A DNA stretch of 62,637 nt, taken from positions 1 through 62,637 of the forward strand of contig NZ_NPIH01000105.1 in NCBI RefSeq assembly GCF_012275575.1, in the 5' to 3' direction. Under the pieces are notes generated by a model that was not told the DNA's origin, did no database searches, and worked only from the letters and a program-made list of their open reading frames with translations. This DNA comes from Paraburkholderia sp. SG-MS1 (GTDB lineage: Bacteria > Pseudomonadota > Gammaproteobacteria > Burkholderiales > Burkholderiaceae). Made by a program: the position numbers and the translations under genes. This document shows, piece after piece, positions 39,775 through 50,283 of this stretch; positions within the stretch are counted from its first letter, which is position 1; each line of letters begins with the position of its first letter.

Positions 39775-40482
39775 ATGGCACGGCTTGCACGTCTTTATGT
39801 CCCTGACCAGCCGCAGCACGTCATCCTTCGCGGGCTCGATCAGCAGCCCGCATTCGTCGACGACCAGGACTACGAGCTCTTCATCGACTGCCTGAAAGCG
39901 GCTTCTCGCGACCATCATCTTTCGATCCACGCGTACGCATTGATGCCGGGCGCCGTGCAGCTGCTCGTCACGCCCACGGAAGAGTCGAGCTTGCCCAAGG
40001 CGATGCAGGCGGTGGGTCGTCGCTATGTCGCGCATTTCAATCGACGCTACGCGCGCCGCGGCACGCTGTGGGAAGGCCGCTATCGGGCCACCGTGATCGA
40101 AGGCGAGCGTTACTTTCTGCTGGCGAGCCGTGTCGTCGAAATGTGTCCGGTGCGCGCGCAACTCGTCAACGCGCCAGAGGACTATCGCTGGTCGAGCTAC
40201 CGTCATCACATCGGCCTTACGCTCGACAGCCTGATCACCGACCATCCGCTGTACTGGTCTTTGGGCAACACGCCGTTCGAGCGTCAGCGCGCGTACCGCG
40301 AATTGTGCGAGCAGCCGCTCGACGAACGCGAAGCCAGCCAGCTGCAGCAGGCTACGCTGAAAGGCTGGGTTCTGGGCAGCGATACCTACCGGGAATGGGC
40401 AGCGCGGGCCGCAAACCGGCGTGTCTCGCCGCTGCCGCGCGGGCGGCCGCGCAAGGTCCGCGAAACGCCGCACACGCAATAA
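39775..40482 (+). CDS. RAYT/IS200-like transposase homologue without catalytic residues
   Basis: The product is 235 aa of the Y1/REP-associated tyrosine transposase family: QPQHVILRGLDQQPAFVDDQ, IHAYALMPGAVQLLVTP, HFNRRYARRGTLWEGRYRAT, CPVRAQLVNAPEDYRWSSYR. The HUH motif, normally NHVHLL, reads GAVQLL (residues 59-64). The catalytic Tyr of the SRYxxxNPVRA helix is Val120 (SRVVEMCPVRA). Both active-site elements are therefore gone while the fold-defining parts are intact. The C-terminus has PRGRPRK, an AT-hook-like motif. I see no terminal repeats or REP-like sequences around it. It probably acts as a DNA-binding protein if it acts at all. Confidence 0.85.
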   Translation: MARLARLYVPDQPQHVILRGLDQQPAFVDDQDYELFIDCLKAASRDHHLSIHAYALMPGAVQLLVTPTEESSLPKAMQAVGRRYVAHFNRRYARRGTLWEGRYRATVIEGERYFLLASRVVEMCPVRAQLVNAPEDYRWSSYRHHIGLTLDSLITDHPLYWSLGNTPFERQRAYRELCEQPLDEREASQLQQATLKGWVLGSDTYREWAARAANRRVSPLPRGRPRKVRETPHTQ

Positions 40483-40508
40483 AGCGTTTCGCGTCAACGA
40501 TCTGCAGG

Positions 40509-40538
40509 AAAACGGCATCGCGCATGCCGTTTTCTTTT
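40509..40538 (+). terminator. Terminator of the RAYT-like gene
   Basis: AAAACGGCAT (40509-40518) pairs perfectly with ATGCCGTTTT (40524-40533), 5-nt loop, followed by CTTTT. It isolates the RAYT-like gene from the gltB promoter region. Confidence 0.85.
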
Positions 40539-40554
40539 GCCCCATTTTGATATG

Positions 40555-40600
40555 GCACCAATATAAATTGATCGCGATGCACCAATTTGATAATTGGGGT
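40555..40600. promoter_or_regulatory. Two related AT-rich dyads upstream of gltB
   Basis: GCACCAAT occurs at 40555-40562 and again at 40579-40586. Each copy runs into a dyad: CAAT-N4-ATTG at 40559-40570 and the perfect CCAATT-N4-AATTGG at 40582-40597, centres 25 bp apart. They sit just upstream of the predicted -35 box at 40619, where an activator such as a LysR-type protein would bind. The regulator is not identified. Confidence 0.5.
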
Positions 40601-40618
40601 TCAATCAGTACGTTTTAT

Positions 40619-40648
40619 TTGCTATTCCATTGATTCGTCGCGTATATT
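40619..40648 (+). promoter_or_regulatory. Predicted gltBD promoter
   Basis: TTGCTA (40619-40624), 18-bp spacer, TATATT (40643-40648). The leader to gltB would be about 120 nt. It is a by-eye match to the sigma70 consensus in a locally AT-rich region. Confidence 0.45.
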
Positions 40649-40776
40649 CCGAATTCCGGCGCTTTTTGATACGCGTAACGCTCAGCATAAAAGGCGCCGT
40701 CGTGGTTGCGATGCCAACTGCGGCAATAGAAAAATGGTTTTAACGGCCTGTCCGGCCCCTCACAGACGGTGTCCCC

Positions 40777-43700
40777 ATGAACGACCACCTGCAACCGACT
40801 CACCCGGTTCCCGCCGCGCAAGGTCTTTACGACCCGCAAAACGAGCACGACGCCTGTGGCGTCGGCTTCGTTGCTCACATTAAGGGCCACAAGAGCCACG
40901 AGATCATCGAGCAAGGCCTGAAGATTCTCGAGAACCTCGACCACCGGGGCGCCGTCGGCGCCGATCCGCTGATGGGCGACGGCGCGGGCATCCTGATCCA
41001 GCTTCCGGACGGTTTCTATCGTGAGGAAATGGCCAAACAAGGCGTGACGCTGCCGCCGTACGGCGAGTACGGCGTCGGCATGGTGTTCCTGCCGAAAGAA
41101 CACGCATCGCGCCTCGCTTGCGAACAGGAGCTCGAGCGTACGGTGAAGGCCGAAGGCCAGGTCGTGCTGGGCTGGCGCGACGTGCCGGTCGACCACACCA
41201 TGCCGATTTCGCCCACCGTGAAGGCGAGCGAGCCGCTGATCCGCCAGATCTTCATCGGCCGCGGCAAGGACATCATCGTGACGGACGCGCTCGAGCGGAA
41301 GCTGTACGTGATCCGCAAGACCGCGAGCCACCGCATCCAGGCGCTCAAGCTCAAGCACGGCAAGGAATACTTCGTCCCGTCGATGTCGGCGCGCACGGTC
41401 GTCTACAAGGGGCTGCTGCTGGCCGGCCAGGTTGGCGTGTACTACCGCGACCTGCAGGACGAGCGCACGGTCTCGGCGCTGGCGTTGGTGCACCAACGCT
41501 TTTCGACCAACACGTTCCCGGCGTGGGAGCTGGCTCACCCGTACCGCATGATCGCCCACAACGGCGAAATCAACACGGTGAAGGGCAACGTCAACTGGCT
41601 GAACGCCCGTACCGGCGCAATCGCGTCGCACGTGCTCGGCGACGATCTGCCGAAGCTGTGGCCGCTGATCTATCCGGGCCAATCGGACACCGCCTCGTTC
41701 GACAACTGTCTCGAACTGCTGGTGATGGCCGGCTACCCGCTCGTCCACGCGATGATGATGATGATCCCGGAAGCCTGGGAACAGCACACGCTGATGGACG
41801 ACAACCGCCGTGCGTTCTACGAATACCATGCCGCGATGATGGAGCCGTGGGACGGCCCCGCTGCAATCGCCTTCACCGACGGCCGTCAGATCGGCGCGAC
41901 GCTCGACCGTAACGGCCTGCGTCCGGCTCGCTACATCGTCACGGATGACGACCTCGTCATCATGGCGTCGGAAGCGGGCACGTTGCCGATTCCCGAGTCG
42001 AAGATCGTCAAGAAGTGGCGTCTGCAGCCGGGCAAGATGTTCCTGATCGACATGGAACACGGCCGCATCATCGACGACAAGGAACTGAAGGACAACCTGG
42101 CGAACGCCAAGCCGTACAAGAGCTGGATCGACGCGGTCCGGATCAAGCTCGATGAAATCGAGGCGAAGGCCGAAGACGTCGCGACGGAACGCCGCGAAGC
42201 CGCTGCTTTGCTGGATCGTCAGCAGGCTTTCGGCTACACGCAGGAAGACCTCAAGTTCCTGATGGCACCGATGGCGCAAGCCGGTGAAGAAGCGGTCGGC
42301 TCGATGGGCAACGACTCGCCGCTCGCGGTCATGTCCAACAAGAACAAGACGCTGTATCACTACTTCAAGCAGCTGTTCGCGCAGGTCACGAACCCGCCGA
42401 TCGACCCCATCCGTGAAAACATGGTGATGTCGCTGGTGTCGTTCGTCGGTCCGAAGCCGAACCTGCTGGATACGAACAACATCAACCCGCCGATGCGCCT
42501 AGAAGTGTCGCAGCCCGTGCTCGACTTCAAGGACATCGCGAAGATCCGCGCGATCGATCAGTACACGGGCGGCAAGTTCAGTTCGTACGAACTGAACATC
42601 TGCTACCCGGTGGCTTGGGGCAAGGAAGGTATCGAAGCGCGTCTCGCGTCGCTGTGCGCGGAAGCCGTCGATGCGGTCAAGTCCGGCTACAACATGCTGA
42701 TCGTGTCGGACCGCAAGACCGACCGCGACAACGTCGCGATTCCGGCGCTGCTCGCCACTGCGGCGATCCACACCCACCTCGTGCAGCAAGGTCTGCGCAC
42801 GAGCACGGGCCTCGTCGTCGAAACCGGTTCGGCGCGTGAGACGCACCACTTCGCGCTGCTCGCGGGCTACGGCGCGGAAGCCGTGCACCCGTACCTCGCG
42901 ATGGAAACGCTCGGTCAGCTTGCCAGCGGGCTGAAGGGCGACCTGTCGGCGGAGAAGGCGGTCTACAACTTCACCAAGGCAGTCGGCAAGGGCCTCATGA
43001 AGGTCATGTCGAAGATGGGCATTTCGACCTACATGTCGTACACCGGCGCGCAGATTTTCGAAGCGGTGGGCCTGGCTGAAGACCTGGTTCAGAAGTACTT
43101 CAAGGGCACGTCGTCGAAGGTCGGCGGCATCGGCCTGTTCGACGTCGCGGAAGAAGCGATCCGTCTGCACCGCGACGCGTTCGGCGACAACCCGATTCTC
43201 GCGAACATGCTCGACGCGGGCGGCGAGTATGCGTACCGCGTGCGCGGCGAAGAACACATGTGGACGCCGGATGCGATCGCCAAGCTGCAACACTCGGCGC
43301 GCAGCAACTCGTATCAGACATACAAGGAATACGCGCATCTGATCAACGATCAGACCAAGCGCCACATGACGTTCCGCGGCCTGTTCGAATTCAAGTTCGA
43401 CCCAACCAAGGCGATCCCGCTCGACGAAGTGGAATCGGCGAAGGAGATCGTCAAGCGTTTCGCCACCGGCGCGATGTCGATGGGCTCGATCAGCACCGAA
43501 GCGCACGCCACGCTGGCGGTTGCGATGAACCGCATCGGCGGCAAGTCGAACACCGGCGAAGGCGGCGAGGACGCGAACCGTTATCGCAACGAACTGCGCG
43601 GCATTCCGATCAAGAACGGCGACACGATGAAGTCCGTGATCGGCGACGAAGTGATTGTCGACATTCCGTTGAAGGAAGGCGATTCGCTGCGCTCGCGCAT

Positions 43701-45480
43701 CAAGCAGGTCGCGTCGGGCCGTTTCGGCGTGACGGCGGAGTACCTCGCGTCGGCCGATCAGATCCAGATCAAGATGGCGCAGGGCGCGAAGCCGGGCGAA
43801 GGCGGTCAACTGCCGGGCCACAAGGTGTCGGACTACATCGGCAAGCTGCGTTACTCGGTGCCGGGCGTCGGTCTGATTTCGCCGCCGCCGCACCACGACA
43901 TCTACTCGATCGAAGATCTGGCGCAGCTGATTCACGACCTGAAGAACGCCAACACGGCGGCAAGCGTGTCGGTGAAGCTGGTGTCGGAATCGGGCGTCGG
44001 CACGGTTGCCGCGGGTGTCGCGAAGGCGAAGGCCGATCACGTCGTGATCGCCGGCCATGATGGCGGCACGGGTGCATCGCCGCTGTCGTCGGTGAAGCAT
44101 GCCGGCACGCCGTGGGAGCTGGGTCTCGCCGAAACGCAGCAAACCCTGGTGCTGAACCAGTTGCGCGGCCGTATCCGCGTGCAGGCCGACGGTCAGATGA
44201 AGACCGGCCGCGACGTCGTGATCGGCGCGCTGCTCGGCGCGGACGAGTTCGGCTTCGCGACGGCGCCGCTCGTCGTCGAAGGCTGCATCATGATGCGCAA
44301 GTGCCACCTGAACACCTGCCCGGTCGGCGTCGCGACGCAAGATCCGGTGCTGCGTGCGAAGTTCCAGGGCCAGCCGGAACACGTCGTGAACTTCTTCTTC
44401 TTCGTTGCGGAAGAAGCGCGCGAGATCATGGCGCAACTGGGCATTCGCAAGTTCGACGACCTGATCGGCCGTGCCGAACTGCTCGACACGAAGAAGGGCA
44501 TCGAGCACTGGAAGGCGAAGGGTCTCGACTTCTCGCGCGTGTTCTATCAGCCGCAAGTGCCCGCCGACGTGGCGCGCAAGCACGTCGACGTGCAGGACCA
44601 TGGACTGGACAAGGCACTCGACCACACGCTGATCGAAAAGGCGAAGGCGGCGATCGAGAAGGGCGAGCACGTCTCGTTCATCCAGCCGGTGCGCAACGTG
44701 AACCGTACGGTCGGCGCGATGCTGTCCGGCACGATCGCGAAGAAGTACGGCCACGACGGTCTCGCCGACGACACGGTGCATATCCAGTTGAAGGGCACCG
44801 CAGGTCAGAGCTTCGGCGCGTTCCTCGCGAAGGGCGTCACGCTGGATCTGGTCGGTGACGGCAACGACTACGTGGGCAAGGGCCTGTCGGGCGGCCGCAT
44901 CATCATCCGTCCGACCAACGATTTCCGCGGCAAGTCGGAAGAGAACATCATCTGCGGCAACACGGTGATGTACGGCGCGATTGAAGGTGAAGCGTTCTTC
45001 CGTGGCGTTGCAGGCGAGCGTTTCTGCGTGCGTAACTCGGGCGCGACGGCAGTTGTCGAAGGCACGGGTGACCACGGTTGCGAATACATGACGGGCGGCA
45101 CGGTCGTCGTGCTCGGCGAAACGGGCCGTAACTTCGCGGCCGGCATGTCGGGCGGCGTTGCGTATGTGTTCGATCCGGACAGCACGTTCGCGAGCAAGTG
45201 CAACAAGTCGATGGTCGCGCTCGATCCGGTCTTGCAACAGGCTGAACAGGAACGTACGGTCGACAAGGGCCTGTGGCACGCCGAGAGCACCGACGAGGCA
45301 CTGCTGAAGGGGCTCATCGAGCGTCACTTCCAGTTCACCGGTTCGCCGCGTGCAAAAGCGCTGCTCGAAAACTGGGACGCATCGCGCCGTCAATTCGTGA
45401 AGGTGTTCCCGACCGAATACAAGCGCGCGCTGGGCGAACTCGCAGCGAAGAAGGCGAACAAGGAAGTGCTCGCCGCCTGA
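40777..45480 (+). CDS. gltB: Glutamate synthase (NADPH) large subunit
   Basis: The product is 1567 aa. A short propeptide ends before Cys27 ([14 protein letters not shown]), the N-terminal nucleophile of the class II glutamine amidotransferase domain. The central and FMN domains follow, with [35 protein letters not shown] and the 3Fe-4S loop [19 protein letters not shown], then the Gly-rich beta-helix C-terminal domain. With GltD it converts glutamine plus 2-oxoglutarate into two glutamates. It is followed 114 bases later by gltD. Long open frames on the opposite strand are artefacts of the GC-rich codon pattern. Confidence 0.98.
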   Translation: MNDHLQPTHPVPAAQGLYDPQNEHDACGVGFVAHIKGHKSHEIIEQGLKILENLDHRGAVGADPLMGDGAGILIQLPDGFYREEMAKQGVTLPPYGEYGVGMVFLPKEHASRLACEQELERTVKAEGQVVLGWRDVPVDHTMPISPTVKASEPLIRQIFIGRGKDIIVTDALERKLYVIRKTASHRIQALKLKHGKEYFVPSMSARTVVYKGLLLAGQVGVYYRDLQDERTVSALALVHQRFSTNTFPAWELAHPYRMIAHNGEINTVKGNVNWLNARTGAIASHVLGDDLPKLWPLIYPGQSDTASFDNCLELLVMAGYPLVHAMMMMIPEAWEQHTLMDDNRRAFYEYHAAMMEPWDGPAAIAFTDGRQIGATLDRNGLRPARYIVTDDDLVIMASEAGTLPIPESKIVKKWRLQPGKMFLIDMEHGRIIDDKELKDNLANAKPYKSWIDAVRIKLDEIEAKAEDVATERREAAALLDRQQAFGYTQEDLKFLMAPMAQAGEEAVGSMGNDSPLAVMSNKNKTLYHYFKQLFAQVTNPPIDPIRENMVMSLVSFVGPKPNLLDTNNINPPMRLEVSQPVLDFKDIAKIRAIDQYTGGKFSSYELNICYPVAWGKEGIEARLASLCAEAVDAVKSGYNMLIVSDRKTDRDNVAIPALLATAAIHTHLVQQGLRTSTGLVVETGSARETHHFALLAGYGAEAVHPYLAMETLGQLASGLKGDLSAEKAVYNFTKAVGKGLMKVMSKMGISTYMSYTGAQIFEAVGLAEDLVQKYFKGTSSKVGGIGLFDVAEEAIRLHRDAFGDNPILANMLDAGGEYAYRVRGEEHMWTPDAIAKLQHSARSNSYQTYKEYAHLINDQTKRHMTFRGLFEFKFDPTKAIPLDEVESAKEIVKRFATGAMSMGSISTEAHATLAVAMNRIGGKSNTGEGGEDANRYRNELRGIPIKNGDTMKSVIGDEVIVDIPLKEGDSLRSRIKQVASGRFGVTAEYLASADQIQIKMAQGAKPGEGGQLPGHKVSDYIGKLRYSVPGVGLISPPPHHDIYSIEDLAQLIHDLKNANTAASVSVKLVSESGVGTVAAGVAKAKADHVVIAGHDGGTGASPLSSVKHAGTPWELGLAETQQTLVLNQLRGRIRVQADGQMKTGRDVVIGALLGADEFGFATAPLVVEGCIMMRKCHLNTCPVGVATQDPVLRAKFQGQPEHVVNFFFFVAEEAREIMAQLGIRKFDDLIGRAELLDTKKGIEHWKAKGLDFSRVFYQPQVPADVARKHVDVQDHGLDKALDHTLIEKAKAAIEKGEHVSFIQPVRNVNRTVGAMLSGTIAKKYGHDGLADDTVHIQLKGTAGQSFGAFLAKGVTLDLVGDGNDYVGKGLSGGRIIIRPTNDFRGKSEENIICGNTVMYGAIEGEAFFRGVAGERFCVRNSGATAVVEGTGDHGCEYMTGGTVVVLGETGRNFAAGMSGGVAYVFDPDSTFASKCNKSMVALDPVLQQAEQERTVDKGLWHAESTDEALLKGLIERHFQFTGSPRAKALLENWDASRRQFVKVFPTEYKRALGELAAKKANKEVLAA

Positions 45481-45594
45481 TCGCCGCGCTGTTCGTCAGC
45501 AGGACGTCACCATTAGCCGTACCCGCCGCCGCTCGGCAACCCGACGCGCGGCGGGTCCAGATCACCCCTAGATACAGATAGAGAAGAGAACCAC

Positions 45595-47064
45595 ATGGGC
45601 AAGGCAACCGGTTTTCTCGAGTTCGAACGCCGCCACGAGGCGTACGAAGCTCCGCTCACGCGTGTGAAGCACTACAAGGAATTCGTCGCGGCTCTCAGCG
45701 ACGACGAAGCGAAGATTCAAGGCGCACGTTGCATGGACTGCGGCATTCCGTTTTGCAACAACGGCTGCCCGGTGAACAACATCATCCCCGACTTCAACGA
45801 CCTGGTGTTCCATCAGGACTGGAAGAACGCGATCGAAGTGCTGCACTCCACGAACAATTTCCCGGAGTTCACGGGCCGCATCTGTCCGGCACCGTGCGAA
45901 GCGGCGTGTACGCTCGGTATCAACGACGACCCCGTCGGCATCAAGTCGATCGAGCACGCGATCATCGACAAGGCTTGGGCCGAAGGCTGGGTGGCGCCGC
46001 AGCCGCCGAAGCACAAGACCGGCAAGAAGGTCGCGGTGGTCGGCTCTGGCCCCGCGGGTCTCGCTGTCGCGCAGCAACTCGCGCGCGCGGGGCACGATGT
46101 CACCGTGTTCGAGAAGAACGACCGCATCGGTGGCTTGCTGCGCTATGGTATCCCCGACTTCAAGCTGGAGAAGTGGCTGATCGATCGCCGCATGCGTCAG
46201 ATGGAAGCCGAAGGCGTGACGTTCCGCGCCAACGTATTCGTCGGCCGCGCGGACTCGCTGCCGGCCTACATCGGCAACACGTCGAAGGAAACCATCACGC
46301 CGGCCGAGCTGAAGGAACAGTTCGACGCAGTGGTGATCGCAGGCGGTTCGGAAACGCCGCGCGATCTGCCTGTGCCGGGCCGCGAGCTCGAAGGCGTTCA
46401 CTACGCGATGGACTTCCTGCCGCAGCAGAACAAGGTCAACGCGGGCGACAAGGTCGCGAACCAGTTGCTCGCGAAGGGCAAGCACGTGGTCGTGATCGGC
46501 GGCGGCGACACGGGTTCGGACTGCGTGGGCACGTCGAATCGTCACGGCGCAAAGAGCGTCACGCAATTCGAATTGCTGCCGCAACCGCCCGAAGAAGAGA
46601 ACAAGCCGCTCGTGTGGCCGTACTGGCCGATCAAGCTGCGCACGTCGTCGTCGCATGACGAAGGCTGCGAGCGCGATTGGGCGGTTGCGACCAAGCGCCT
46701 CGAAGGCAAGAACGGCAAGGTCGAGAAGCTGATCGCCGCGCGCGTCGAATGGAAGGACGGCAAGATGCAGGAAGTGCCGAACTCGGAATTCGAAATGAAA
46801 GCCGATCTGGTGCTGCTCGCGATGGGCTTCACGCAACCGGTATCGCCGGTGCTCGAAGCGTTCGGCGTCGACAAGGATGCGCGCGGCAACGTGCGCGCGT
46901 CGACCGAAGGCGACAAGGCGTATTACACGTCGGTGGACAAGGTGTTCACCGCCGGCGATATGCGTCGCGGCCAATCGCTGGTGGTGTGGGCGATTCGCGA
47001 AGGCCGTCAGTGCGCGCGTTCGGTCGATGCGTTCCTGATGGGTCATTCGGAACTGCCGCGCTAA
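45595..47064 (+). CDS. gltD: Glutamate synthase (NADPH) small subunit
   Basis: The product is 489 aa. N-terminal cysteines for two 4Fe-4S clusters are in [17 protein letters not shown] and [14 protein letters not shown]. The FAD site is [19 protein letters not shown] and the NADPH site [16 protein letters not shown]. GltD feeds electrons from NADPH to GltB. A terminator follows at 47204. Confidence 0.97.
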   Translation: MGKATGFLEFERRHEAYEAPLTRVKHYKEFVAALSDDEAKIQGARCMDCGIPFCNNGCPVNNIIPDFNDLVFHQDWKNAIEVLHSTNNFPEFTGRICPAPCEAACTLGINDDPVGIKSIEHAIIDKAWAEGWVAPQPPKHKTGKKVAVVGSGPAGLAVAQQLARAGHDVTVFEKNDRIGGLLRYGIPDFKLEKWLIDRRMRQMEAEGVTFRANVFVGRADSLPAYIGNTSKETITPAELKEQFDAVVIAGGSETPRDLPVPGRELEGVHYAMDFLPQQNKVNAGDKVANQLLAKGKHVVVIGGGDTGSDCVGTSNRHGAKSVTQFELLPQPPEEENKPLVWPYWPIKLRTSSSHDEGCERDWAVATKRLEGKNGKVEKLIAARVEWKDGKMQEVPNSEFEMKADLVLLAMGFTQPVSPVLEAFGVDKDARGNVRASTEGDKAYYTSVDKVFTAGDMRRGQSLVVWAIREGRQCARSVDAFLMGHSELPR

Positions 47065-47203
47065 AACGTCTCCGGCCGGTTTCCGTTGTGGTCCGCGCCC
47101 GGCTTGGCGTGACACGGAAACCGGCCACTGCTTGCAGGAAGGGGTGGAGACGACAATGTGCTGAACAACGGCACATAAGCGGTACATCAAAGCGGTGAAA
47201 AAC

Positions 47204-47241
47204 AAAGCCGGGCCACCTGAGAGGGTGGACCCGGCTTTTTA
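47204..47241. terminator. Bidirectional terminator after gltD
   Basis: AAAGCCGGG (47204-47212) pairs with CCCGGCTTT (47230-47238), extended by CCACC/GGTGG with one bulged A. A's on the left and T's on the right suit both gltBD and the convergent dadA-like gene. Confidence 0.85.
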
Positions 47242-47278
47242 GTGTCCCGCGGTTCGCGCGCCTGGCGCGAATGCGCCC

Positions 47279-48544
47279 TTACTTCCGATACCGCGCTAAC
47301 GTCAGCCCTTCGAGATCGATCTCCGGTTTGCGCTGCGCGATCAGATCCGCGACCACGCGTCCCGAGCCCATCGACATCGCCCAGCCGGTCGAACCGTGCC
47401 CGAGGTTCAGCCACAGATTGTCGACGCCGGATGGTCCGAGCAGCGGCGCGCCATCGGGCGTCATCGGCCGGCGGCCGACCCAGAAATGCGCTGACGTGGG
47501 ATTGGCCGCGTGCGGGAACCAGTCGGCGAGTACTTTCATCAACGTCTGCAGCGCCTGTTCGCGCAGGGTGGAGTGGCCATTGCCTAGCTCCGCCGTCCCC
47601 GCCACGCGCAGGTTGTTGCCGAAGCGCGTGATCGCCGTTTTCAGCGACTCGTCCATCAACGCGGCGCGGGGGGCCTTTTCTTCGTCGGTGACAGGCAGCG
47701 TCGCCGAATAGCCTTTCACGGGATAGAGCGGCACTTTCACGCCGAGCGGTGCGAGCAGCGCCGCGCTATCGACGCCCAACGCCACCACCACCGCGTCGGC
47801 CTGCCACGCTTCGCTACCGCGCTCACTGTCGACGCGCACGCCGCGCACCGCTCCGCCTTGCACATCGAGCGACGTCACACGCGTGTCGAAGCGAAAGCGC
47901 ACGCCGTTGCGCTCGCAGATCGCGCGCAGCTCGCGGGTGAAGCGCGCGCAGTCGCCGGCTTCGTCGTCGGGCAGATAGAGACCGGCGAGCGGCATCTGAC
48001 GGGCCCAGCGCAATCCCGGCTCGATCTCCACACATTGCGCCGCGTTGATTTCCCGATGCGCAATGCCCGCGTCGCGCAGCACCGCGAGCGCTGGTTGAGC
48101 GAGTTCGAGGTCGTACTCGCTGCGAAACAGTTGCAGATAACCCTGGCTGCGGCCGTAATCGAACGGATGGCGGCCACGAAACTCATGCAGACAGTCGCGG
48201 CTGTAGTAGGCGATGCGCTGCATCCGCTGTTTGTTGACGCGAAAGCGTTCGAGGTCGCATTCGCGCAGCCAGCGCGCGATCCAGCGCCATTGCGCGGGAT
48301 TGAACGTGGGCCGGAAGATCAACGGGGAGGCGGGCTTGAACAGGTATTTGAGGATTTTGGCCGGCATGCCCGGCGCGGCCCACGGCGTCACATAGCCCGG
48401 GGCGATCACGCCGGCGTTGCCGAAACTGGTGGAGAGCGCGACGTCGGGTTCGCGCTCGATCACCGTGACGTCGCCGCCCTGCTGGCACAGGTAAAAAGCG
48501 CTGGCGACGCCGATGACGCCGCCGCCGAGAACAATCGTTTTCAT
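47279..48544 (-). CDS. dadA: FAD-dependent D-amino acid dehydrogenase (DadA-like)
   Basis: The product is 421 aa, MKTIVLGGGVIGVASAFYLC (FAD Rossmann motif), FGNAGVIAPGYVTPWAAPGM, and a C-terminal FAD-contact segment FWVGRRPMTPDGAPLLGPSG, then NLGHGSTGWAMS. This is the DadA small-subunit family, which deaminates D-amino acids and feeds electrons to the respiratory chain. Burkholderia genomes carry several paralogues, and no alanine racemase gene is adjacent, so substrate assignment is open. It lies 37 bases after the MFS gene's end on the same strand and may be cotranscribed with it. Confidence 0.8.
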   Translation of the reverse strand: MKTIVLGGGVIGVASAFYLCQQGGDVTVIEREPDVALSTSFGNAGVIAPGYVTPWAAPGMPAKILKYLFKPASPLIFRPTFNPAQWRWIARWLRECDLERFRVNKQRMQRIAYYSRDCLHEFRGRHPFDYGRSQGYLQLFRSEYDLELAQPALAVLRDAGIAHREINAAQCVEIEPGLRWARQMPLAGLYLPDDEAGDCARFTRELRAICERNGVRFRFDTRVTSLDVQGGAVRGVRVDSERGSEAWQADAVVVALGVDSAALLAPLGVKVPLYPVKGYSATLPVTDEEKAPRAALMDESLKTAITRFGNNLRVAGTAELGNGHSTLREQALQTLMKVLADWFPHAANPTSAHFWVGRRPMTPDGAPLLGPSGVDNLWLNLGHGSTGWAMSMGSGRVVADLIAQRKPEIDLEGLTLARYRK

Positions 48545-48581
48545 GTGTGTGTACTGCAAATTCGGGCGAATGCCGGCGATT

Positions 48582-49841
48582 TCAGATGGCCGCGCGTGTC
48601 GAGCCGAGCACCTTGCCCTTGGTTTCCGGCAGACACAGCGCGGCGACGATCACGAGCAGATAGCCCGAGCCGGCCACGATGCCCATCGCCTTCACGAGCG
48701 TCATGGTTTGCGACAGTGTACCGACCAGAATCGGGAAGAACGAGCCGAGCCCGCGTCCCAGGTTGTAGCAGAAGCCCTGGCCCGAGCCGCGTATCTCGTT
48801 CGGATAGAGCTCCGACAGATACGCGCCGACGCCCGCGAAAATGCCTTGCACGACGATCCCGAGCGGGAAGCCGAGTGCGAGCATCATGACGTCGGTGACC
48901 GGCAGCATCGTGTAGACCATGCCGAGCACGAACGAGCCGATTGCGAACAGCACGAACGACGCGCGCCGGCCGATCCTGTCGCACAGAATCGCGCCGACGA
49001 TATAGCCGGTGAACGACCCGACGATCAGCACGATCAGATAGCCGCTGGTGTTGAACACCGACAGATGGCGCACGGTCTTCAGATAGGTCGGCAGCCACGT
49101 GGTGATCGCGTAATAGCCGCCGAGCATGCCGGTGCACAACGCGCTGCCGAGCAGCGTGGTCTTCACGTGAGCGGCCGAGAAAATCTGCATGAAGTGCGAG
49201 GTGTCGAAGCCGCTGTCGCGCGCGCGGCGTGTCTCGAGATAGATCTCGGGATCGCTCACATTGCGGCGGATGTAGATGATCCACGCCGCGGGCAGCAGGC
49301 CGATCCAGAAGCACGCGCGCCATGCGTGCTGTTCGGGCAGCAGCGCGAAGGCGGCCCAATAGACGATCGCCGCCGCGGCCCAGCCGAACGACCAGCTGCT
49401 TTGCACGGTGCCGACCGCCTTGGCGCGATGCTGCGGCGAGCGGATGGTTTCGGCCATCATGATCGTCACGACCGACCACTCACCGCCGAAGCCGATGCCT
49501 TGCAGCGTGCGGGTCGTGAGCAGTTGCCAGAACGAGTTCGTGAAGCCCGACAGAAAGGTGAACACCGCGAAGGTGGCGATGGTCCACTGCAACACGCGGA
49601 TACGGCCATAGCGATCGGCGAGAATGCCGGCGAGCCAGCCGCCGATGGCCGACGAGATCAGCGAGCTGGTGGCGATCATGCCGGCTTCGCTTTTGGTCAT
49701 GCCCCAGGTCGCGATCAGCGTCGGAATGAGGAACGAGTAGATCATGAAGTCGAAAGCATCGACCGCGTAGCCGCCGAAGCCGGCGTAAAGCGTGCGGCGC
49801 TCGCGCGCGGTCAGCTCGGTGAACCATTGGAGAGAAGGCAT
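48582..49841 (-). CDS. MFS transporter, organic/aromatic acid:H+ symporter type
   Basis: The product is 419 aa from MPSLQWFTELTARERRTLYA, with 12 predicted membrane segments and the MFS loop signatures GWLAGILADRYGRIRVLQW (loop 2-3) and GAILCDRIGRRASFVLF (loop 8-9), ending in LPETKGK. It resembles the metabolite:H+ symporter and sialic or aromatic acid carriers. The substrate cannot be read from sequence; the neighbouring DadA-like gene suggests an amino-acid-related compound. An upstream in-frame extension to 49997 crosses the phased repeats and has no family similarity, so it was rejected. Confidence 0.82.
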   Translation of the reverse strand: MPSLQWFTELTARERRTLYAGFGGYAVDAFDFMIYSFLIPTLIATWGMTKSEAGMIATSSLISSAIGGWLAGILADRYGRIRVLQWTIATFAVFTFLSGFTNSFWQLLTTRTLQGIGFGGEWSVVTIMMAETIRSPQHRAKAVGTVQSSWSFGWAAAAIVYWAAFALLPEQHAWRACFWIGLLPAAWIIYIRRNVSDPEIYLETRRARDSGFDTSHFMQIFSAAHVKTTLLGSALCTGMLGGYYAITTWLPTYLKTVRHLSVFNTSGYLIVLIVGSFTGYIVGAILCDRIGRRASFVLFAIGSFVLGMVYTMLPVTDVMMLALGFPLGIVVQGIFAGVGAYLSELYPNEIRGSGQGFCYNLGRGLGSFFPILVGTLSQTMTLVKAMGIVAGSGYLLVIVAALCLPETKGKVLGSTRAAI

Positions 49842-50283
49842 GTTGTGTTGTGGTCTCCAGGTCTTTCTGCCCGCGGAGGCTTGATAGTAGGGTGGTTGTA
49901 TTCTACGGGGATGCGGCGTCCTGCGGCCAGTTGTGGTCAAAAATGGCAGCGGCGGTAATCGCTGATAAGCGCCGATAACCGGCGATAAGAGACGCAAGCA
50001 GGTGGAAACGAGTCCGGAAACATGCCGCGCGCCTCTGGCTGGCCGATCGCACCGCCGCCAGTGGGCAAACGCACATCTGCTCTTCCCTTACGAACTACTA
50101 CTGTGTAACGCAAAAGATATTGACCACCGTTAAACTTCGCTTGCAGCCTCGATGCTGCGAATCGCTCCCTCACGCCCGCGCCAGCCACGCCTCATGCCCG
50201 CAACCGCGAAATCCTGCTCGCCGTCCCGCCGCTCAGCGAGTTCGATCGTGAGGGAAGCCCGTGGCGCGCGCGGTGCAGTCTCC
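49842..50283. other. Intergenic region between divergent MFS and phosphatase-like genes
   Basis: This stretch of 442 bp must hold both divergent promoters. The notable element is the set of four 10-bp repeats at 49951-49990. The segment nearest the phosphatase-like gene is open in frame but reads as low-complexity Arg/Ser/Pro residues with no clear start context, so I do not call it coding. Confidence 0.55.
49951..49990. repeat. Four 10-bp-phased direct repeats (GCCGATAASC-like)
   Basis: Consecutive 10-mers read GGCGGTAATC, GCTGATAAGC, GCCGATAACC, GGCGATAAGA. The core GATAA recurs at an exact 10-bp period in the last three, with a degenerate GTAAT in the first. One-turn phasing is typical of sites for proteins binding cooperatively on one DNA face, such as OmpR/PhoP-type regulators. 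It lies about 110 bp upstream of the MFS gene start. Confidence 0.6.

Noticed and set aside
40551..40570. TGGCAC upstream of gltB as a sigma54 promoter
   Set aside because: The -12 part (TTGCA) is absent at the right spacing; the site fits a repeat of the AT-rich dyads better.
42499..45393. A 964-codon open frame on the minus strand
   Set aside because: It lies opposite gltB, has no protein family features, and long antisense frames are expected from GC-rich third positions.
50152..50283. N-terminal extension of the phosphatase-like protein
   Set aside because: It would bury the Tat signal SRRGFLK inside the chain; the start at 50284 gives a normal leader.
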